Part shown: positions 28,401 to 43,400 of the stretch, piece after piece | Layout: the number at the start of each line of letters is the position of its first letter | How positions within the stretch are numbered: the first letter of the stretch is position 1 | Source of the DNA: Arbacia lixula | Taxonomy: Eukaryota; Echinodermata; Echinoidea; Arbacioida; Arbaciidae | DNA: 64,000 bases | Direction of reading: 5' to 3' | NCBI GenBank assembly: GCA_963669155.1 | Contig: OZ022596.1 | Coordinates: 11,585,724 to 11,649,723, forward strand | Made by a program: the position numbers and the translations under genes | The notes under the pieces: generated by a model | Told to the model about the DNA's origin: nothing | Database searches by the model: none | Seen by the model: only the letters and a program-made list of their open reading frames with translations

Positions 28401-31400
28401 CGCATACTCAAAATATTGATCAGGCGTTAGGACTGTGAGGAGTGAAGAGATCAGCGAAACCAAAAAGTACTATCACGTAGAGTGTAACAAACTTTTCTTC
28501 TCAGGTGATCAGATGGGCAAAACTACGCTTTATCACGTGATCAACTCTTGACCAATCATATAGTAGTATGTGGAATATAATGTATAATATAGTATAACAC
28601 CTTGTTAATGTATAACTTCCTTGAATGTGATATTTCCACTATTTGACTGTTATATATTAAAAAGCATGACATGTATTGCCTCCACATATTTTGGTTTACC
28701 CTATGTATATTACGTTACGTTATTGTGAGGGCACTGTGGTGCACTGAGGTATAGTGGTGACAGGCCTTGACTCTCGTAGAGAGATCACGGGTTCAAGCCC
28801 AGCCCGGTGCATACACCATTGGACAAGGTGTTTTGCTCATGTTTTTCCCTCTCAACCCAGGTGTAGTAAATGGGTACCTGGCAGGAATATAGTATTCCTG
28901 ATCTAATTAGATCAATTAACTTCTAGCGCTACATAATTGGCTGCTTGGCTAAAGCCAGGGTAATAATCGAGCGCTTTGGGTAGTACTTCGTACTAGGAAA
29001 GCGCTACATAAGAAACAATTATTATTATTATTATGCACGATATTATTTGACATGTGAGATTAGGTCACATGCCTAAGGAATTTAAAAATTGGGAATATTT
29101 TGAGATTATATTTATTTGTTTCATATTTCCCTCGCCTTTTCAGTTTAGCGCATTGTATGCATTTGTTTGTATTTTTCATTTTGAAAATATACCATAGATC
29201 AAATTGTAATTTTAATACATCTTTTTTTTTTAATTTGAAACAGACATCAACGAGTGTGAAACAGTGGGTGACGTGTGTAGCAATGGAAACTGTACAAACT
29301 CGGTTGGTAGTTTCACATGTACCTGCGATGATGGATTTACGGGAACGGGCACGAGTGAATGTACAGGTATGTGCGCTGGAGTAATACCAGTATAACCAGT
29401 GACGTAACAGCGTGAACCCTTTTGTGTGCCGAGCAAGTGCTGCTCTATGGGATTTGAGTGTGTTTTTGTGGCAGAAACAGTTAATGCAGCTGGGCAAAGT
29501 AACGTGGCCTATATCATGATAAAATATCTAGGAAACTGCACTATACACTACAGCTCAAAGGAATTGGCATAGGGAAAGGGAAAGAGAAGGAGCCGCAGTT
29601 TTAAACCGCGGTATAGTTTGTCCAGTTCAGCATGAAACAAGATGCATTAGCCTAAAAAGCAATATGTTTCATGCTGATCTGGACAAAATATACCGCGGTT
29701 TAAAACTGCGGCTCCTTCCCTTTCTTCCCTTTCCCTTTCCCTTTGCCAATTCCTTTGAGCTGTAGTGTAGGTTATTGAATATAACCCATCAGAAAAATAA
29801 AGTGATATTCCCCACCAGTCAATATCTGTTTAGTATTGTCCTGGGCAATATGCTTTTCCATTTGAATTTCATGTATTCTGACATATGCGTCACATATTTT
29901 GTCTCACCACAAAAATGTGCTCACTTTTTTATGTTTTATATTTCGAAACATTACACAGTCTCACTCCAGGTATTCTTTTGCCTGTTCAATCTTACATATT
30001 TAAATATGTTTCATATGTCTATATCGTCTCTACGAATTATTCTCTTCATGTTTTGAATTCAGATACATTACAGATTTTGATATTATCCTTCCACATGTGC
30101 ATTTTACCGTTGAATGTATAAGTAGATACCTAAAATATATTGCCTCTCATTAATTTTCAATCATCAACATTACATTTGCAGATATAGACGAATGCCAAAC
30201 GGGCTCACATAGTTGCAGTGACATATGCATGAACATCAACGGAAGCTACATATGCTTGTGCCCCAACGGATATATGCTAGCTGCTGATAACTTGACCTGT
30301 GTTGGTAAGTAATGGGATATTTTACTTTGATACTGTTAAGATTTGGAGCACATTGAGTAATAGCTGCATTAAATCATGTTTGTTAATGTTTGTTTGTTAA
30401 TCTTTTTTTGTACCAGTAAAAAGGCTACTTTTACCGATGAATGCACATGCAGATGCATTTCATATTGCGTATCCGCTTATACATTGGGCTGTTGTATGTA
30501 ATGTCATGAATGTATAATTTTGAATGTTACATTTGCAGATATAGACGAGTGCCAAACGGGCTCACATAGTTGCAGTGACACATGCATGAACATCAACGGA
30601 AGCTACATATGCTTGTGCCCCAACGGATATATGCTATCTGCGGATAACTTGACCTGTGTTGGTAAGTAATGGGACATTTTACTTTGATACTGTTAAGATT
30701 TGGAGCACATTGACTGAGTAATAGCTGCATTAAATCATGTTGTCACCTGGATGTGTTTGTTAAACTTTTTTGTACCAGTAAAACAGCTACTAGTATCTAT
30801 GAATGCACATGCAGATGCATTTGATATTGCCTATCCGCTTATACATTGGGCTGTTGTATGTAAATGCAGATACTTAATATAATTTGGATGTCATGAATGT
30901 ATAATTTTGAATGTTACATTTGCAGATATAGACGAGTGTCAAACGGGCTCACATAGTTGCAGTGACACATGTATGAACATCAACGGAAGCTACATATGCT
31001 TGTGCCCCAACGGATATATGCTAGCTGCTGATAACTTGACCTGTGTTGGTAAGTAATGGGACATTTTACTACCACAATGATACTATGCCGAAGCTATTAC
31101 ATATAAGAGCTTCATTAGTTCATATCATCACCTAAATATGTTAACTCATCCTCACCTGTGACAGCTAAAATGCTGACAAATCTAACCGTTGAATGGAATT
31201 ACAGATACATTGCATATGCCTTTTTTCATATGTCTTTTTAACGTTGAATGTATATAGGAATATTTTTCATATTTTGCCTCTCTTCATTTGTGTTCTACCA
31301 TTAAATATATTAAGCAATAAATTACATTGCCTCTGTGCAGATGCATTGCAGTGTTGAATGTAAATGCAGATACATAACATATATTGCCTCTCTACATATG

Positions 31401-34400
31401 TTTTCCACTATAGAATGTAACTGAAGATACATAACATACATTGCCTCTAATTAACTTTTAATCATGAATGTTATATTTTCAGATATAGACGAGTGCAAAA
31501 CGGGCGTACATAACTGCAGTAACGTATGCATGAACATCAACGGAAGCTATGTATGTTCGTGTCCCAACGGATATATGCTAGCTGCTGATAACTTGACCTG
31601 TGTTGGTAAGTTATTAAGCATGTTATTATCATGACTAGGTAAAAGGTGCATTCATTCATATCATTACCTGTATATGTTTTACCTTTTCTATGGCTAATAG
31701 GGTTCTGCTCATTTGGATTTGCGTGCATTATAGGTTTTTCAAAAAGTGTGTTTAATGTCCCCTCTGCAATACGTACTTAAAGACAGCCCGTCCCTTTTTC
31801 AGATCACCACAAAACCATCGAAACATTGGCAAAACATATAGAAAAGTGTTAGCAAGCTGTATATTCATAATTTGAAACTGATACGTAGTGTAAAATTCAA
31901 ATAACGCACGTAAACAACGTCTGATTAATAGTCTTTACCTCAGGCTCTTAGCAGTTTGTGTTGAAATATCTGCTTTATTGATTCATCTGTTTATTAAATT
32001 ATAAAACGCATTATGAAAAAAATTGTTCTATAGAAGGAATCATTTCCAAAGTTTGGTAATTACTCATAAAATTAGGATTTCACACATAATAACCACATAG
32101 ATACTGTAACAAAGACTAATACTTTTTTCGTAGTACGAAAAAAGTCGGTTTGAAATTTAACGGCTGAATTGTTTACCTATACAGAAAGCTTCAACATGCT
32201 ATATTCTTAGAAATGGTCTTGAATCACACTTTCTTCAATTTACAATCGTGATAGATGATTTCAAATTTTAAGCTTGCAAATGGGACGGACAATCTTTAAG
32301 TGTGCCGCGCTAATTCACATAAATGGAAATGGCAATCACCTGTTATTCCTTTAATGCCATTATGATTTGTATTCTTCCATGAAGTATTTCTTTCTGTCAT
32401 GGAAGTAAAAATCACAAAATATTCTTAAAATGTTATCTAGTCATTCTGCTTTTTATTCCTGTTATGAATCTGGAAGCATTTCTGTTCTGCTCCTCCTTTC
32501 AGCTCTTCCGGTAACCAGCTCCATGACAACATCCATTATGCCAACATCTACAACCAGTCCTTCCACTTCAGTGATAGTGTCAACATCGGTAACACCCACA
32601 TCAACGAGCAGTGCTATAGCGTCGACCTCAGTCAGCACCGGTTCTTCAGTGACACCTTCAACGATCGAATCTTTATCAATGTCGATTGAGCCAACACCTA
32701 CATCTACTAATAGTGCTATAGCATCGACCTCATTGAGTAGTACACCAACTACCTCGTTCAGCATTCCGGCAACATCAACAAGTACTGCTATAGCATCAAC
32801 CTCGCTGAGTAGTACAGCAACTGCTTCGTCCAGTATTCTGGCAACATCGATGAGTAGTGCTATAGCATCAACCTCGCCGAGTAGTACACCAACTACTTCG
32901 TCCAGTATTCTGGCAACATTGTCGAGTAGTGCAATAGCATCAACCTCGCTGAGTAGTACAGCAACTACTTCGTCCAGTATTGTGGCAACACCGACGAGTA
33001 GTGCTATAGCATCAAGCTCGCTGAGTAGTACACCAACTACTTCATCCAGTATTCTGGCAACACCGACGAGTAGTGCTATAGCATCAAGCTCGCTGAGTAG
33101 TACACCAACTACTTCATCCAGTATTCTGGCAACATCGACGAGTAGTGCTCTAGCATCAACCTCGCTGAGTAGTACACCAACTGCTTCATCCAGTATTCTG
33201 GCAACATTGTCGAGTAGTGTAATAGCATCAACCTCATTAAGTAGTACACCAACTACTTCGTCCAGTATTCTAGCAACAGTGACGAGTAGTGCAATAGCAT
33301 CAACCTCGCTGAGTAGTACACCAACTACTTCGTCCAGTATTCTGGCAACATCGACGAGTAGTGCAATAGCATCAACCTCCCTGAGTAGTACAGCAAGTGC
33401 TTCGTCCAGTATTTTAGCAACATCGACGAGTAGTTCTATTTTATCAACCTCATTGAGTAGTACAGCAACTGCTTCGTCCAGTATTCTGGCAACATCAACG
33501 AGTAGTGCTATAGCATCAACCTCGCTGAGTAGTACACCAATTGCTTCGTCCAGTATTCTGGCAACATTGTCGAGTAGTGCTCTAGCATCAACCTCACTGA
33601 GTAGTACAGCAACTGCTTCGCCCAGTATTGTGGCAACATCGACGAGTAGTGCTACAGCATCAACCTCGCTGAGTAGTACACCAACTACTTCGTCCAGTAT
33701 TCTGGCAACATCGACGAGTAGTGCTATAGCATCAACCTCGCTGAGTAGTACACCAACTACTTCGTCCAGTATTCTGGCAACATTGACGAGTAGTGCTATA
33801 GCATCAACCTCGCTGAGTAGTACACCAACTACTTCGTCCAGTATTCTGGCAACATTGACGAGCAGTGCAATAGCATCAACCTCCCTGAGTAGTACAGCAA
33901 CTGCTTCGTCCAGTATTCTGGCAACATCGACGAGCAGTGCAATCGCATCAACCTCGCTGAGTAGTACACCAACTGCTTCGTCCAGTATTCTGGCAACATC
34001 AACGAGTAGTGCTATAGCATCAACCTCACTGAGTAGTACAGCAACTCCTTCATCCAGTATTCTGGCAACATCAACGAGTAGTGCAATAGCATCAAGCTCG
34101 CTGAGTAGTACAGCAACTGCTTCGTCCAGTATTCTGGCAACATTGACGAGTAGTGCAATAGCATCAACCTCGCTGAGTAGTACACCAACTCCTTCATCCA
34201 GTATTCTGGCAACATCGACGAGTAGTGCTCTAGCATCAACCTCACTGAGTAGTACACCAACTCTTTCGTCCAGTATTCTGACAACATCGACGAGTAGTGC
34301 TCTAGCATCAACCTCACTGAGTAGTACAGCAACTACTTCGTCCAGTATTCTGGAAACATCTACAAGTAGTGCAATAGCATCTAGCTCGCTGAGTAGTACA

Positions 34401-37400
34401 CCAACTACTTCATCCAGTATTCTGACAACATCGACGAGTAGTGCTCTAGCATCAACCTCACTGAGTACTACAGCAACTACTTCATCCAGTATTGTGGCAA
34501 CGTCGATGAGTAGTGCTATAGCATCAACCTCGCTAAGTAGTACAGCAACTGCTTCGTCCAGTATTCTGGCAACATCGACGAGTAGTGCTGTAACATCAAC
34601 CTCACTGAGTAGTACAGCAACTGCTTCGTCCAGTATTGTGGCAACATCAACGAGTAGTGCTCTAGCATCAACCTCACTGAGTAGTACAGCAACTACCTCG
34701 TCCAGCGTGCTAGCAACATCGACAAGTAGCACACCGTCACTCACAACGATGCCAGCTGTGACGTCATCGGAGACAACATCAGTTTCTTCCAGTGTGACTC
34801 CACAATCAACTAGCACGTCCAGCCAGGCCGTGGTATCCTCAACTGTTATGCCAAGTACGTAAGCCCTTAACCCTGCCTATACCAGATAAAATGTTGTTCT
34901 ATATGATATGTGTACATTTAATCAGGTTGTGCCTTGGTTGTCACATTTCACCAGTAATGGACAAAGGTCCCATACAGATAAACCAGTGCGTATGGAAAGA
35001 AAGGGTACCTAAACTAATTTCTTACCAACCACGCATACATTTTACCCGACAGATTTTTTTAAAACAGTTTTGCACCAATAAGCCAGTTCGTAATTACAAT
35101 TTGCGCATGAGCAGATGAAGGTCATAGTGACCAAACCAGCTTGTTGGTTTTTAAATCACTGAGATAAGCATCATCATTAATAAGTTATTTTAGAATATGC
35201 TTGTTATCCAATTTATAAAAGAACACCAAGGTGTTCAATCATGGGGTATTTGACAACAGGCCAAACGACAACAATTAGTTTACAATAAACAATGTAATAG
35301 AAGCTTTCCCAATTGTTCACATACCGTAGCCTACTATTCTTGTCACCTGTTTTGAGATGGTTCCTTTATTAGAGGTTGAATATCGCCAATTGCTATGTCG
35401 GGTAAGCACATTACGTAACATCTCCTTTTGAAATGATATATTAATCAACTGCTTATCCTAATGAAAAAGGGAAAGGTCATAGTGACCAAACTTGCTCCAG
35501 AGCTAACTACGAACTGGTGTATTAGAGACACAACCAGTAAAGACTACAAAGACTACAAGAGACCTGCAGAGAATCACATCCCCCCTTCCCCCCCCCAAAA
35601 AAAAAAAAAATAATAAAATATCCAAGCAACATCACAGTCACAGTTCTCAATATTAAGTAGAATGAGTCTTAGGTGACATCTTTTAACGTTTATTTTTCCT
35701 CCATCAATACTTAATTTGCATTTATATTATATTTCCGCAGATTTATTTGAGTCCCAAGTCAACATCGTGCTTACGGTGACCAAGCTGAACGGAACGACGC
35801 TGAATTACACGTCTGATCTGGCTGACAGTAGTTCTACTCTGTTCATGCAATACGAACAGCTATTCTGTAATGGGGTAAGCATGTTTTCAAAGGTTTGGTG
35901 GCCATTTGTTTTTCAAGAAAAAAATTATTACCAGAATGTATAATGCACACAAGTATACTGTGCACCATGTACACTCCCTTGAAATATTCCTTGCCCGATG
36001 CATGATTTATCGTATATTACATTATTTATTGTATATTACATTTCTTTTTTCATATCCTAGAACTGCTACTTAAACTCACAAGTGACATAATATACAAAGA
36101 AACAAATAAAAATGAAGTTTGTAAACAATGTGTGTTCATTCAAATACCGTACTCTTTACACACAAATGAATACAAATTTTGATTTCTTACGTAACATGTG
36201 ATACGAAAATGTTACGTAACTCCGCAACCGCGGCATATACAAAAGTGTCAAAAGTTGCGGATTATGTACAGAGGTCTTTTTAAGGTAAAATGGGCGAATA
36301 TTGTTGATTTGTTCATTGATGGTGCTGAGGATCTATTCTAGCGGAGGATCACAGTCTAGATAGGATGCTACAATGAAGGCCTTGGGCCCTGTGGCATAAA
36401 ACTTAACTTTGATAGTAGCTATGCAACCAAAGATAACCTCTATGGAACCACCAATTTGATTGGCTGTCAAGCCAATGTCTTTGTTTGTTTGTTTTTTGTA
36501 TTTAGTCTTGTATTAGTCTTTCTTTGATGTATGTTCTTTTAAGTATGTATTTGTATGTAATTTGTGTACTCGGGTTCATCTCACTGTATGTCATTTAAAT
36601 AATGGACTTTATTATGGACTGTATTAACCACATGTTAAAGGTTATCACACCTCACAAGCCATTGGCTTTCTGGTGATGCCTTATATTCATTGTTCATGAA
36701 AGTTGTTTATTCTTGTTTGTTAAATGAATAAGGAATTGAATTGAATTGAAGTGATGTTACCAGGGAATTTACCATTAGTGGTAAGTTTAATACAACAGGG
36801 GCCCTGATCACTGGATGAAAGTGATGTTTGGTCCACACATATGTGCGCCATCCCTGGAGATTATCCTCTTTGTAATTAATGATTTAAAGATGATAACTTA
36901 GATGTCGACATGGAAAACATCAACATTGTCTCTGTCAGAATAAACCAGCTACTGTTTGGAAGTAATCCCCAAACCAAGTCATTTATCCCCAAAAGGAGCT
37001 TCAACCTGTTTAGCAAACATATTCACTGGAAATGTTATGACTTTCTTAAATGAGCTGTTCAATTTTAAAGTTTTATAAAAAAAAAATCACCTTTAAAAAC
37101 AAAAGGAAGATAAGTACATTTTCAACGAAATGTTACTAACATGACTAATCAAATGTTTTCTTACTCCTCTAATTTGACAGGTTAAAAACTACATCACGCC
37201 CACACTGGGCAGTGCTTTGACGAGCTTCAGGTGTATTGCACGCTCTTTCAGCTCAGGCAGTGTCGTTGCGGACCTAGAAGTAAACCTCGGAGCAAGTGAC
37301 CAGAGCCAAGCAGACTCACTGGCGCAAAACGCAAGCGCCTTATCATCTGCAGTAGCAGTGACCCTCGTTACAGACGACGGAACCAGTTTTGACTCCAACT

Positions 37401-40400
37401 CTTTCTCAGCAGAAGGTACTGTTTCATCTTTTTTCATCCTATATCTTTATGGATAGAAAAGCGAGCGATAAATGAAATAAACATGAATTGCATTATAATG
37501 ACTCATGAATCAAACCATAATTCACATAAATGGAAATGGCAATCACCTGTTATTCCTTTAATGCCATTATGATTTGTATTCTTCCATGAAGTATTTCTTT
37601 CTGTCATGGAAGTAAAAATCACAAAATATTCTTAAAATGTTATCTAGTCATTCTGCTTTTTATGCCTCCGCCACGAAGTGGCTGGAGGCATTATGTTTTC
37701 GGGTTGTCCATCCGTCCGTCCGTCCGTCCGTCCCGAATCCGTTTAGGCAATATCTTGAGAACCGTTTAGCAGATTTGCTTCAAACTTGGTACATGTATGT
37801 ATTACATGAAACTAATGAAGTGTGTAAAATTGGGGTCAAATCTGATTGAGGTCAAAGGTCAAAGGTCAATGAACATTGTAAAAATTGCCACAAAATGACC
37901 TTTTCCACAATAAATCCAAATCCAAGGATGCGATTCTCATTAAACATGGTACAAGGATGGATCACTACTTGGGGATAGACTGGTGACATTTTTGGTAAAG
38001 TTCCTGAAAGATCAGAGGTCAAAGGTCAATGAAATTTGTGAAAATTTGCCAAAAATTGACCTTTTTCACAATAAATCCAAATCCAAGGATGCAATTCTCA
38101 TGAAACATGGTACAAAGATAGAGCACTACTTGGGAATAGACTGGTGACATTTTTGGTAAAATTCCTGAAAGTTCAGAGGTCAATGGTCAATGAACTTTGC
38201 AAAAATTGAAACCCAAATCCAGATCCAATGGTGCAATTCTAACCAAATATAGTACAGAGATGTTTCATGGAGGTAGACTGGTGAAAGTCTGGGTAAAACT
38301 CCTAAGAGTTCAAAGGTGAAAGGTCAAAGGTCAATGAACTTTGCCAAAAATTAGTTAAAAATTCCCCCCAAAGTGATAATTTTCAAAATATATCCAAATC
38401 CAATGGAGCAATACCAACCAAACATGGTGCAAAGATGGATCACTACTAGACTGAGGACATTTTTGGTGAACTTTGTTAAAGGTCAGGGATCAAAGGTCAA
38501 TGAACTTTGCCAAAATTGGCTAAAAATTGCTCCCAAATAGATATTTTTCACATTGAATCCAATACTAATGATTCAATTCAAACCAAACATAGTACAGAGA
38601 TGTATCACGTAATGGAGGTAGACTGGTGAAGTTTGGGTAAAATTCCTGAAAGGTCAAAGGTCAATGAACTTCACCCAAAATTGGCTAATTTTAAACAAAT
38701 TGATACAAGGATGGATTTAGACAGACTGGTTAGATTGGAAGTCAAAGAAGTAAGAGGTCAAAAGTTAATGAACATTGCCAAACTTGGCTAAACTTTAAAA
38801 AACAGAATGTGATATTTTCATTTCACATAGGAGCAATGGTACATTGCCCACCAAACATACACATTTTCTGAGAATAGCAAAGAGGCGGAGGCATATTTAT
38901 CGACTGCGTGGCAGTCGAATTGCTCTAGTTATTCCTGTAATGAATATGGAAGCATTTCTGTTCTGCCCCTCCTTTCAGCTCTTCCGGTAACCAGCTCCGT
39001 GACAACATCCATTATGCCAACATCTACAACCAGTCCTTCTACTTCAGTGATAGTGTCAACATCGGTAACACCCACATCAACGAGCAGTGCTATAGCGTCG
39101 ACCTCAGTCAGCACCGGTTCTTCAGTGACACCTTCAATGACGGAATCTTTGTCAACGTCGATTGAGCCAACACCTGCATCTACTAATAGTGCTATAGCAT
39201 CAACCTCATTGAGTAGTACACCAACTCCTACGTCCAGTATTGTGGCAACATCGACGAGTAGTGCTATAGCATCAACCTCGCTGAGTAGTACACCAACTAC
39301 TTCGTCCAGTATTCTGGCAACATTGTCGAGTAGTGTAATAGCATCAACCTCACTAAGTAGTACACCAACTACTTCGTCCAGTATTCTAGCAACAGTGACG
39401 AGTAGTGCAATAGCATCAATCTCGCTGAGTAGTACACCAACTACTTCGTCCAGTATTCTGGCAACATCGACGAGTAGTGCAATAGCATCAACCTCCCTGA
39501 GTAGTACAGCAACTGCTTTGTCCAGTCTTGTGGCAACATCGGCGAGTAGTTCTATTTTATCAACCTCATTGAGTAGTACAGCAACTGCTTCGTCCAGTAT
39601 TCTGGCAACATCAACGAGTAGTGCTATAGCATCAACCTCGCTGAGTACTACACCAACTGCTTCGTCCAGTATTCTGGCAACATCTACGAATAGTGCTATA
39701 GCATCGACCTCACTGAGTAGTACAGCAACTGCTTTGTCCAGTATTCTGGCAACATCTACGAGTAGTGCAATAGCATCAACCTTGCTCAGTAGTACAGCAA
39801 CTACTTCGTCCAGTATTGTGGCAACACCGACGAGTAGTGCTATAACATCAACTCTACTGAGTAGTACAGCAACTGCTTCATCCAGTATTCTGGCAACATC
39901 GACGAGTAGTGCTATAGTATCAACCTCGCTGAGTAGTACACCAACTACTTCGTCCAGTATTCTGGCAACATCGACGAGTAGTGCAATAGCATCAACCTCC
40001 CTGAGTAGTACAGCAACTGCTTCGCCCAGTATTGTGGCAACATCGACGAGTAGTGCTATAGTATCAACCTCGCTGAGTAGTACACCAACTACTTCGTCCA
40101 GTATTCTGGCAACATCGACGAGTAGTGCAATAGCATCAACCTCCCTGAGTAGTACAGCAACTGCTTCGTCCAGTATTGTGGCAACATCGACGAGTAGTGC
40201 TATAGCATCAACCTCGCTAAGTAGTACAGCAACTACTTCGTCCAGTATTCTGGCAACATCGACGAGTAGTGCTATAGCATCAACCTCGCTGAGTAGTACA
40301 GCAACTGCTTCGTCCAGTATTCTGGCAACATCGGCAAGTAGTTTTATAGCATCAACAACATTGAGTAGTACACCAACTACTTCGTCCAGTATTCTGGCAA

Positions 40401-43400
40401 CATCTACAAGTAGTGCAATAGCATCAAGCTCGCTGAGTAGTACAGCAACTACTTCGTCCAGTATTCTGGCAACATCTACAAGTAGTGCAATAGCATCAAG
40501 CTCGCTGAGTAGTACAGCAACTACCTCGTCCAGCGTGCTAGCAACATCGACAAGTAGCACACCGTCACTCACAACGATGCCAGCTGTGACGTCATCGGAG
40601 ACAACATCAGTTTCTTCCAGTGTGACTCCACAATCAACGAGCACGTCCAGCCAGGCCGTGGTATCCTCAACTGCTATGCCAAGTAAGCCCTTAACCCTGC
40701 CTATACCAGATAAAATGTTGTTCTATATGATATGTGTACATTTAATCAGGTTGTGCCTTGGTTGTGACATTTCACCAGTAATGGACAAAGGTCCCATACA
40801 GATAAACCAGTGCGTATGGAAAGAAAGGGTACCTAAACTAATTTCTTACCAACCACGCATACATTTTACCCGACAGATTTTTTTTAAACAGTTTTGCACC
40901 AATTAGAGACACAACCAGTAAAGACTACAAAGACTACAAGAGACCTGCAGAGAATCACATCCCCCCTTCCCCCCCCCCAAAAAAAAAAAAAAAAAAATTA
41001 TCCAAGCAACATCACAGTCACAGTTCTCAATATTAAGTAGAATGAGTCTTAGGTGACATCTTTTAACGTTTATTTTTCCTCCATCAATACTTAAATATTT
41101 TATATTATATTTCCGCAGGTTTATTTGAGTCCCAAGTCAACATCGTGCTTACGGTGACCAGCCTAAACGGAACGTCTCTGAATTACACGTCTGATCTGGC
41201 TGACAGTAGTTCTACTCTGTTCATGAAATACGAACAGCTATTCTGTAATGGGGTAAGCATGTTTTCAAAGGTTTGGTGGCCATTTGTTTTTCAAGAAAAA
41301 AATTACTACCAGAATGTATATAATGCACACAAGTATACTGTGCACCATGTACACTCCCTTGAAATATTCCTTGCCCGATGCACGATTTATTGTATATTAC
41401 ATTATTTATCGTATATTACATTTCTTTTTTCATATCCTAGAACTGCTACTTGAATTCACCAGTGACATAATATACAAAGAAACAAATAAAAATGTAGTTA
41501 GAAAACAATGTGTGTTCATTCAAATACCATACACTTTACACACAAATGAATACAAATTTTGATTTCTTACGTAACATGTGATACGAAAATGTTACGTAAC
41601 TCCGCAACCGCGGCATATACAAAAGTGTCAAAAGTTGCGCAAATCTCAAGAGAAAAAAAGTTATCGTGGTTTATGTACTGAGGTCTTTTTAAGGTAAAAT
41701 GGGCGAATATTGTTGATTTGTTCATTGATGGTGCGGAGGATCTATTCTAGCGGAGCATCACAGTCTAGATAGGATGCTACAATGAAGGCCTTGGGCCCTG
41801 TGGCATAAAACTTAACTTTGATAGTAGCTATGCTACCAAAGATAACCTCTATGGAACCATTAATTTGATTGGCCGTCAAGTGATGTTACCAGAGAATTTA
41901 CCATTAGTGGTAACTTTAATACAACAGGGGCCCTGATCACTAGATAAAAGTGATGTATGGTCCACCCATATGTGCGCCATCCCTGGAGATTATCCTCTTT
42001 GTAATTAATGACGATCAACTTAGCTGTCTACAGGGAAAACATCAACATTGTCTCTGTCAGAATAAACCAGCTACTGTTTGGAAGTAATCCTCAAACCAAG
42101 TCATTTATCCCTAAAAGGAGCTTCAACCTGTTGAACAAATATGTTCACTGGAAATGTTATGACTTTCTTAAATGAGCTGTCCAATTTTAAAGTTTTATAA
42201 AAAAAAATATCACCTTTAAAAACAAAAGGAAGATAAGTACATTTTCAACGAAATGTTACTAACATGACTAATCAAATGTTTTCTTACTCCTCTAATTTGA
42301 CAGGTTAAAAACTACATCACGCCCACACTGGGCAGTGCTTTGACAAGCTTCAGGTGTATTGCACGCTCTTTCAGCTCAGGCAGTGTCGTTGCGGACCTAG
42401 AAGTAAACCTCGGAGCAAGTGACCAGAGCCAAGCAGACTCACTGGCGCAAAACGCAAGCGCCTTATCATCTGCAGTAGCAGTGACCCTCGTTACAGACGA
42501 CGGAACCAGTTTTGACTCCAACTCTTTCTCAGCAGAAGGTACTGTTTCATCTTTTTTCATCCTATATCTTTATGGATAGAAAAGCAAGCGATAAATGAAA
42601 TAAACATGAATTGCATTATAATGACTCATGAATCAAACCATGGGCGGAAATCCCGGGGTGGATGGGGGGACGGGGGAACGTGTCCCCCCCCCCCCCCACA
42701 CACACACTATTTTCGTTCCTGTATACGCCCACAAGATCAAGAGTCCCCCCACTGTTTTCGGTCCTGTCCCCCCACCATACTAAATGTCCCCTACAATATC
42801 AAATTTCCCCCCCCCCCCCCACTGATAGCACTTTTAGAGATTGGGTGGTTTTAAAACAAATCATGGAAAAAAACACCCTCCCCCCCCAAAAAAAAAATCC
42901 ATTACTACTCCCCCCCCCTCTCTCAGCGGTTACTTCTTGAGGAAAAACATGTCCCCCCCCCCCCGCACCTTCGGGGAGCTATTTCCGCCCATGACAACAT
43001 CGCCCTCAAGTGAAAGTTCCACTGGCCGATATTGTCAAGCTAGAGCGGGGCACTCTCAAAGGTAGTCTCCGCTATGATCACCGATGTTTGCTCTACTCAT
43101 GTAGTTTAGAACCTGTTGTCTGGACAATAGGGTCACACCTCGGTACTCTATAGCAATGGTGCAATAACAAGAACGACAAAATATGTCATAATTTATCCCA
43201 TAGCGGCAGCATCATCCTCGAGTATACCAACACCTACATCGACCAGCGGTTCCTTGGCCACGTCAACAACAAGTGGTACACCATCTCTGACGACGATGCC
43301 AGCCGTGACGTCATCGGGGACAACATCAGTGTCCTCCACAGTGGTTCCACAGTCAACAAGCACATCTAGTCAAGCTGTTGTGTCCTCGACCACCGTACCC

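Larger units (their letters stand above)
32311..37517 (+). repeat. Tandem segmental duplication, unit A (mucin + SEA cassette)
   Basis: This unit begins TAATTCACATAAATGGAAAT and ends ATGAATCAAACCA, directly abutting unit B at 37518, which begins with the same bases and ends with the same bases at 42640. Each unit carries one mucin exon and two SEA exons with their introns. Non-coding sequence is nearly identical between the units apart from discrete insertions. Unit A alone has about 450 bp at 35072-35520 and a 279 bp insertion at 36472-36750; unit B alone has a 1,265 bp insertion at 37664-38928. Confidence 0.9.
37518..42640 (+). repeat. Tandem segmental duplication, unit B (mucin + SEA cassette)
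   Basis: This is the second copy of the unit at 32311-37517, head to tail with no spacer. Its mucin exon is exactly 648 nt (nine 72 bp repeats) shorter than that of unit A. The second SEA exon encodes the same residues as in unit A. The unit ends where a TGGGCGG...CCGCCCA-bounded C-rich element (42641-42993) begins. Confidence 0.9.

Noticed and set aside
32462..34816. 784-residue open frame on the minus strand opposite mucin exon A (and a 571-residue one opposite exon B)
   Set aside because: It is a Leu/Val/Asp repeat that exists because the 72 bp unit is a multiple of three and lacks stops in that frame. The + strand has matching acceptors, donors and phase with the rest of the gene.
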